From positions 583 through 6,750 of the forward strand of contig DGBM01000234.1 of NCBI GenBank assembly GCA_002384765.1: 6,168 bases of DNA, written 5' to 3'. The notes beneath the pieces were generated by a model, which saw nothing but the letters and a program-made list of their open reading frames with translations, did no database searches and was not told the DNA's origin. The translations under genes were made by a program, and so were the position numbers. Position 1 is the first letter of the stretch, and each line of letters begins with the position of its first letter. The DNA is from Demequinaceae bacterium UBA4004. GTDB taxonomy: Bacteria > Actinomycetota > Actinomycetes > Actinomycetales > Demequinaceae. Below are positions 4,041-6,168 of this stretch, one piece after another.

Positions 4041-6168
4041 TTACTGGCACGACTCGCACTGGAGACGCTCCATGGGGTCAACTGGGCATGCCACGCCGTC
4101 CACCAGTTCAGTGTCGCCGTCGGGCGACGAGACCGTGGACTCGACAACCTCAAGCACGGTCGCGCCCTCGGGTGCCGCCGAGCCGTAGCCGGGAGCGGAA
4201 GCAACCTCTCCCGTCGCGGTCGGTTCGACCACCGGCTCCGGAAGGGCCGACGGCGGGACCATCGGCTTCTCGGTGGGCGCCGGGGCAAACGCCTTGGTGG
4301 CGAGCGCGGACATCACCGCGGCGGGAGCCGTGGCGATGACGGACGCCGGAGCCGCTGCGGGTGCGGCCACGCTTCCGAAGCCACGCTTCGCGGGTGCTGG
4401 GGCCGTGGCTTCGGGAGCAACCGGGGCTTGGGCCTGGTCGATCGCGGGCTGTGACTCCACCGCGGCAGAGGCCGTCGCGGCGCCGAAGCCCGTCTTCTTC
4501 GCGCCGCCGAAGCCGCCGAAGCCCTTCTTGGCGGGACCCGAGGAGCCCGCGCCCCGGCCGTTGGCCGAGCCCGTGGAGTTGATCTTCTCGGTCTTGTTGA
4601 CGCGCACGGTGGACTGCTCGGCCGTGTGACGCGGCTTCATGTGCAGGTAGTACGTGGTCTTGACGCCACGCTCCCAAGCGGCCGCGTACAGGTCCATCAT
4701 GTTGTCCACGTCGCGGTCTTCAAGGTAGATGTTCCGGCTGATGGCCTGGTCAATCCACTTCTGGGCGCGCGCCGCCACCTCGATGAAGGCGTACGGGCTG
4801 AGCTGGAACGACGTCTTGTAGACCTCCTTGAGGTGGTCGGGCACCGAGTCGATCTGCGACAGGTCGCCCTGCACGGACAGCAGTTCGTCCTTGATGCTCT
4901 CCCACAGACCCAGCTCCTGCAGGTCCCTCACCAGGTTGCGGTTGACCTCGAGGAACTTGCCGGACGAGGTGGCGCGGGAGAAGATCTGCGAGAACTGGGG
5001 GTCGAAACCGGGCGTGGTGCCGGCCACGAGTCCGATGGATGCGGTGGGCGCGACGGCCATGAGGGTGGCGTTGCGGATGCCGCCCTTCACCTTCGCCCGC
5101 AGGGAGTCCCAGTCCTGGCGGGTGGTGCGGTTCACCGTGATCGGCACGCCGCGGTCCGCCTCGGCGATGTCGATCGTGTCGAACGGCACGAGCCCCTTGG
5201 ACCAACCCGAGCCTTCGAAGTTCGCGTACGAGCCACGCTCACGGGCGAGGTTTGCCGATTCGTCGATCGCGTGGAAGGACACGAACTCGACGATCTCATC
5301 GATGAGGTCATAGGACTCTTCAGACTCGTAGGCCATGCCGAGCCGCTCGGTGACGTCGGTGAAGCCCATGACGCCCAGACCGATGGCTCGGTTCTCCTTG
5401 TTGGCGTGTTCCGACTCGGGAACGGAGGACAACGTGATGTCCACGAGGTTGTCGAGCTGACGCACGGCCAGGCGCACCGAGGTCTCCATGCGAGCCCAGT
5501 CGATCGCGCCGTCCACGAGGTGCGTGGACAGGTTGACCGAGGCCAGGTTGCAGACCGCGATGTTCTCGCGGTCCTGCGGCAGGCAGATCTCGGTGCAGAG
5601 GTTCGAGAGGTGGATCGTGCCCGTGTTGGTGTTGAGGGCACGGTTGTTGATGGTGTCCTTCCAGGTGAGCCACGGGTGCGATGACGCCTGCAACGAGATC
5701 AGGATTGCCTTGTACTGCTCGCGGGCGCGCATCTTCTTGAAGTTGCGAATCTTGCCGGCTTCCGCCATCGCGACGTACTCGGCGTAGCGGGCAGAGAACT
5801 TCGAGCCGACAAGTTCCACGAGGTCGGGCGTCTCGGCCGGGTCAAACAGGTACCAGTCCTGGTCGTTCTTGACGCGCTTCATGAACTCATCGGAGATCCA
5901 CACGGCGGTGTTCGCGGTGCGGGTGCGGCGGTAGGGGTCTCCCGAGTTCTGGCGCAGGTCGAGGAACTGCGCGAAGTCGAGGTGCCAGTTCTCCATGTAG
6001 AAGCACAGCGCGCCGAACTTCTTGCCACCACGCGACACCGCGCGTAGCGTCGAGTCGATGGTGTGCATGAACGGGATCGGTCCGGTCGAGGTGGTGTTGT
6101 TCGACTTGATGGGCGAGCCCTCGGAGCGCAGCTTGGTCACCGACAGGCCGATGCCGCCCGTGCCCTTG
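4041..6168 (-). CDS. nrdA: Ribonucleotide reductase class I large (R1) subunit, N-terminus beyond the window
   Basis: The catalytic subunit reduces ribonucleoside diphosphates to deoxy forms. The frame runs off the right edge and no true start is visible; a GTG at 6138-6140 is internal, since the residues before it (KGTGGIGLS) belong to the conserved barrel. Numbering from that GTG, the visible parts are G-S-P-I-K and the W-H-L-D-F active-site strand; N180-L-C182-T-E184 (E. coli Asn437, thiyl-radical Cys439, Glu441); Cys197 (E. coli Cys462, which forms a disulfide with Cys225, itself outside the window); the large-subunit signature W344...G-G-I-R-N...A-P-T-A-S (to about 368); and the radical-relay pair Tyr497-Tyr498 (E. 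coli Tyr730-Tyr731). After about residue 505 comes a roughly 180-residue Ala/Pro/Gly-rich linker, then Cys685 and a C-terminal C695-E-S-C698-Q, the expected thiol shuttle pair. The activity and specificity N-terminal regions, including any ATP cone, cannot be judged. It is the first visible gene of the nrdA-nrdB operon; the promoter and any NrdR boxes would lie outside. Confidence 0.96.
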   Translation of the reverse strand, partial: KGTGGIGLSVTKLRSEGSPIKSNNTTSTGPIPFMHTIDSTLRAVSRGGKKFGALCFYMENWHLDFAQFLDLRQNSGDPYRRTRTANTAVWISDEFMKRVKNDQDWYLFDPAETPDLVELVGSKFSARYAEYVAMAEAGKIRNFKKMRAREQYKAILISLQASSHPWLTWKDTINNRALNTNTGTIHLSNLCTEICLPQDRENIAVCNLASVNLSTHLVDGAIDWARMETSVRLAVRQLDNLVDITLSSVPESEHANKENRAIGLGVMGFTDVTERLGMAYESEESYDLIDEIVEFVSFHAIDESANLARERGSYANFEGSGWSKGLVPFDTIDIAEADRGVPITVNRTTRQDWDSLRAKVKGGIRNATLMAVAPTASIGLVAGTTPGFDPQFSQIFSRATSSGKFLEVNRNLVRDLQELGLWESIKDELLSVQGDLSQIDSVPDHLKEVYKTSFQLSPYAFIEVAARAQKWIDQAISRNIYLEDRDVDNMMDLYAAAWERGVKTTYYLHMKPRHTAEQSTVRVNKTEKINSTGSANGRGAGSSGPAKKGFGGFGGAKKTGFGAATASAAVESQPAIDQAQAPVAPEATAPAPAKRGFGSVAAPAAAPASVIATAPAAVMSALATKAFAPAPTEKPMVPPSALPEPVVEPTATGEVASAPGYGSAAPEGATVLEVVESTVSSPDGDTELVDGVACPVDPMERLQCESCQ
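4087..4610 (-). other. Low-complexity linker of NrdA with KxGFG motifs
   Basis: Within nrdA, between the end of the catalytic barrel (TAEQSTVRVNKTEK) and the terminal Cys region, about 175 residues are dominated by Ala, Pro, Gly, Ser, Thr and Val with no predicted fold. Three short Lys/Arg-Gly-Phe-Gly units occur: KKGFGGFGG, KKTGFG and KRGFG. The DNA shows matching repeats of GCCGCCGAAGCC type around 4480-4530. The usual E. coli tail between the radical-relay tyrosines and the Cys pair is only about 25 residues. The boundaries are approximate. Confidence 0.75.

Noticed and set aside
3084..4454. 456-residue open frame on the + strand
   Set aside because: It lies antisense to nrdB and nrdA, is rich in Arg, Val, Leu and His with no recognisable fold, and is explained by the high-GC codon bias of the genes opposite.
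4626..5684. 352-residue open frame on the + strand
   Set aside because: Fully antisense to the conserved barrel of nrdA; composition is typical of a GC-rich shadow frame.
6138..6140. GTG as the start of nrdA
   Set aside because: Conserved large-subunit sequence continues in frame upstream to the window edge, so this codon is an internal valine.

Overview
The window is high-GC DNA (roughly two-thirds G+C by eye) with strong G/C third-position bias, Shine-Dalgarno-led genes and long spurious antisense reading frames. This fits an actinobacterium, possibly of the Micrococcales; the genus cannot be fixed from the sequence. Five genes are supported, with no RNA genes, mobile elements or CRISPR array.

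Layout: (1) 2-823, + strand, the 3' part of a probably secreted or surface protein of unknown function whose start lies left of the window. (2) A short inverted repeat at 830-848 sits between this gene and the next, which converge. (3) 859-1467, - strand, a stand-alone DJ-1/PfpI-type protein resembling isocyanide hydratase. (4) 1533-2783, - strand, a 12-helix MFS drug:proton antiporter of the Bcr/CflA type, 65 bp upstream of the DJ-1 gene and probably co-transcribed with it. (5) 2784-3017, the only sizeable intergenic region, with a perfect GAAACGTTTC palindrome on the MFS promoter side and a long hairpin just past the nrdB stop. (6) 3018-4004, - strand, ribonucleotide reductase small subunit. 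(7) 4041-6168, - strand, ribonucleotide reductase large subunit, running off the right edge. Transcription is nrdA then nrdB, 36 bp apart.

The two nrd genes form one class I ribonucleotide reductase that makes deoxynucleotides from ribonucleoside diphosphates. The main observation is in the small subunit. All metal-ligand positions are kept, but the position of the radical tyrosine (E. coli Tyr122) is Phe108 and the first ligand is Glu70 instead of Asp. The spacing between ligands, and to the C-terminal Tyr319, equals that recalled for the class Ic Mn/Fe enzyme of Chlamydia trachomatis. The second observation is in the large subunit: about 180 residues of Ala/Pro/Gly-rich sequence with KxGFG motifs separate the catalytic barrel from a C-terminal Cys tail. 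The enzyme is therefore best read as a tyrosyl-radical-free (class Ic-like) reductase in an actinobacterium with an unusually long redox-tail linker.
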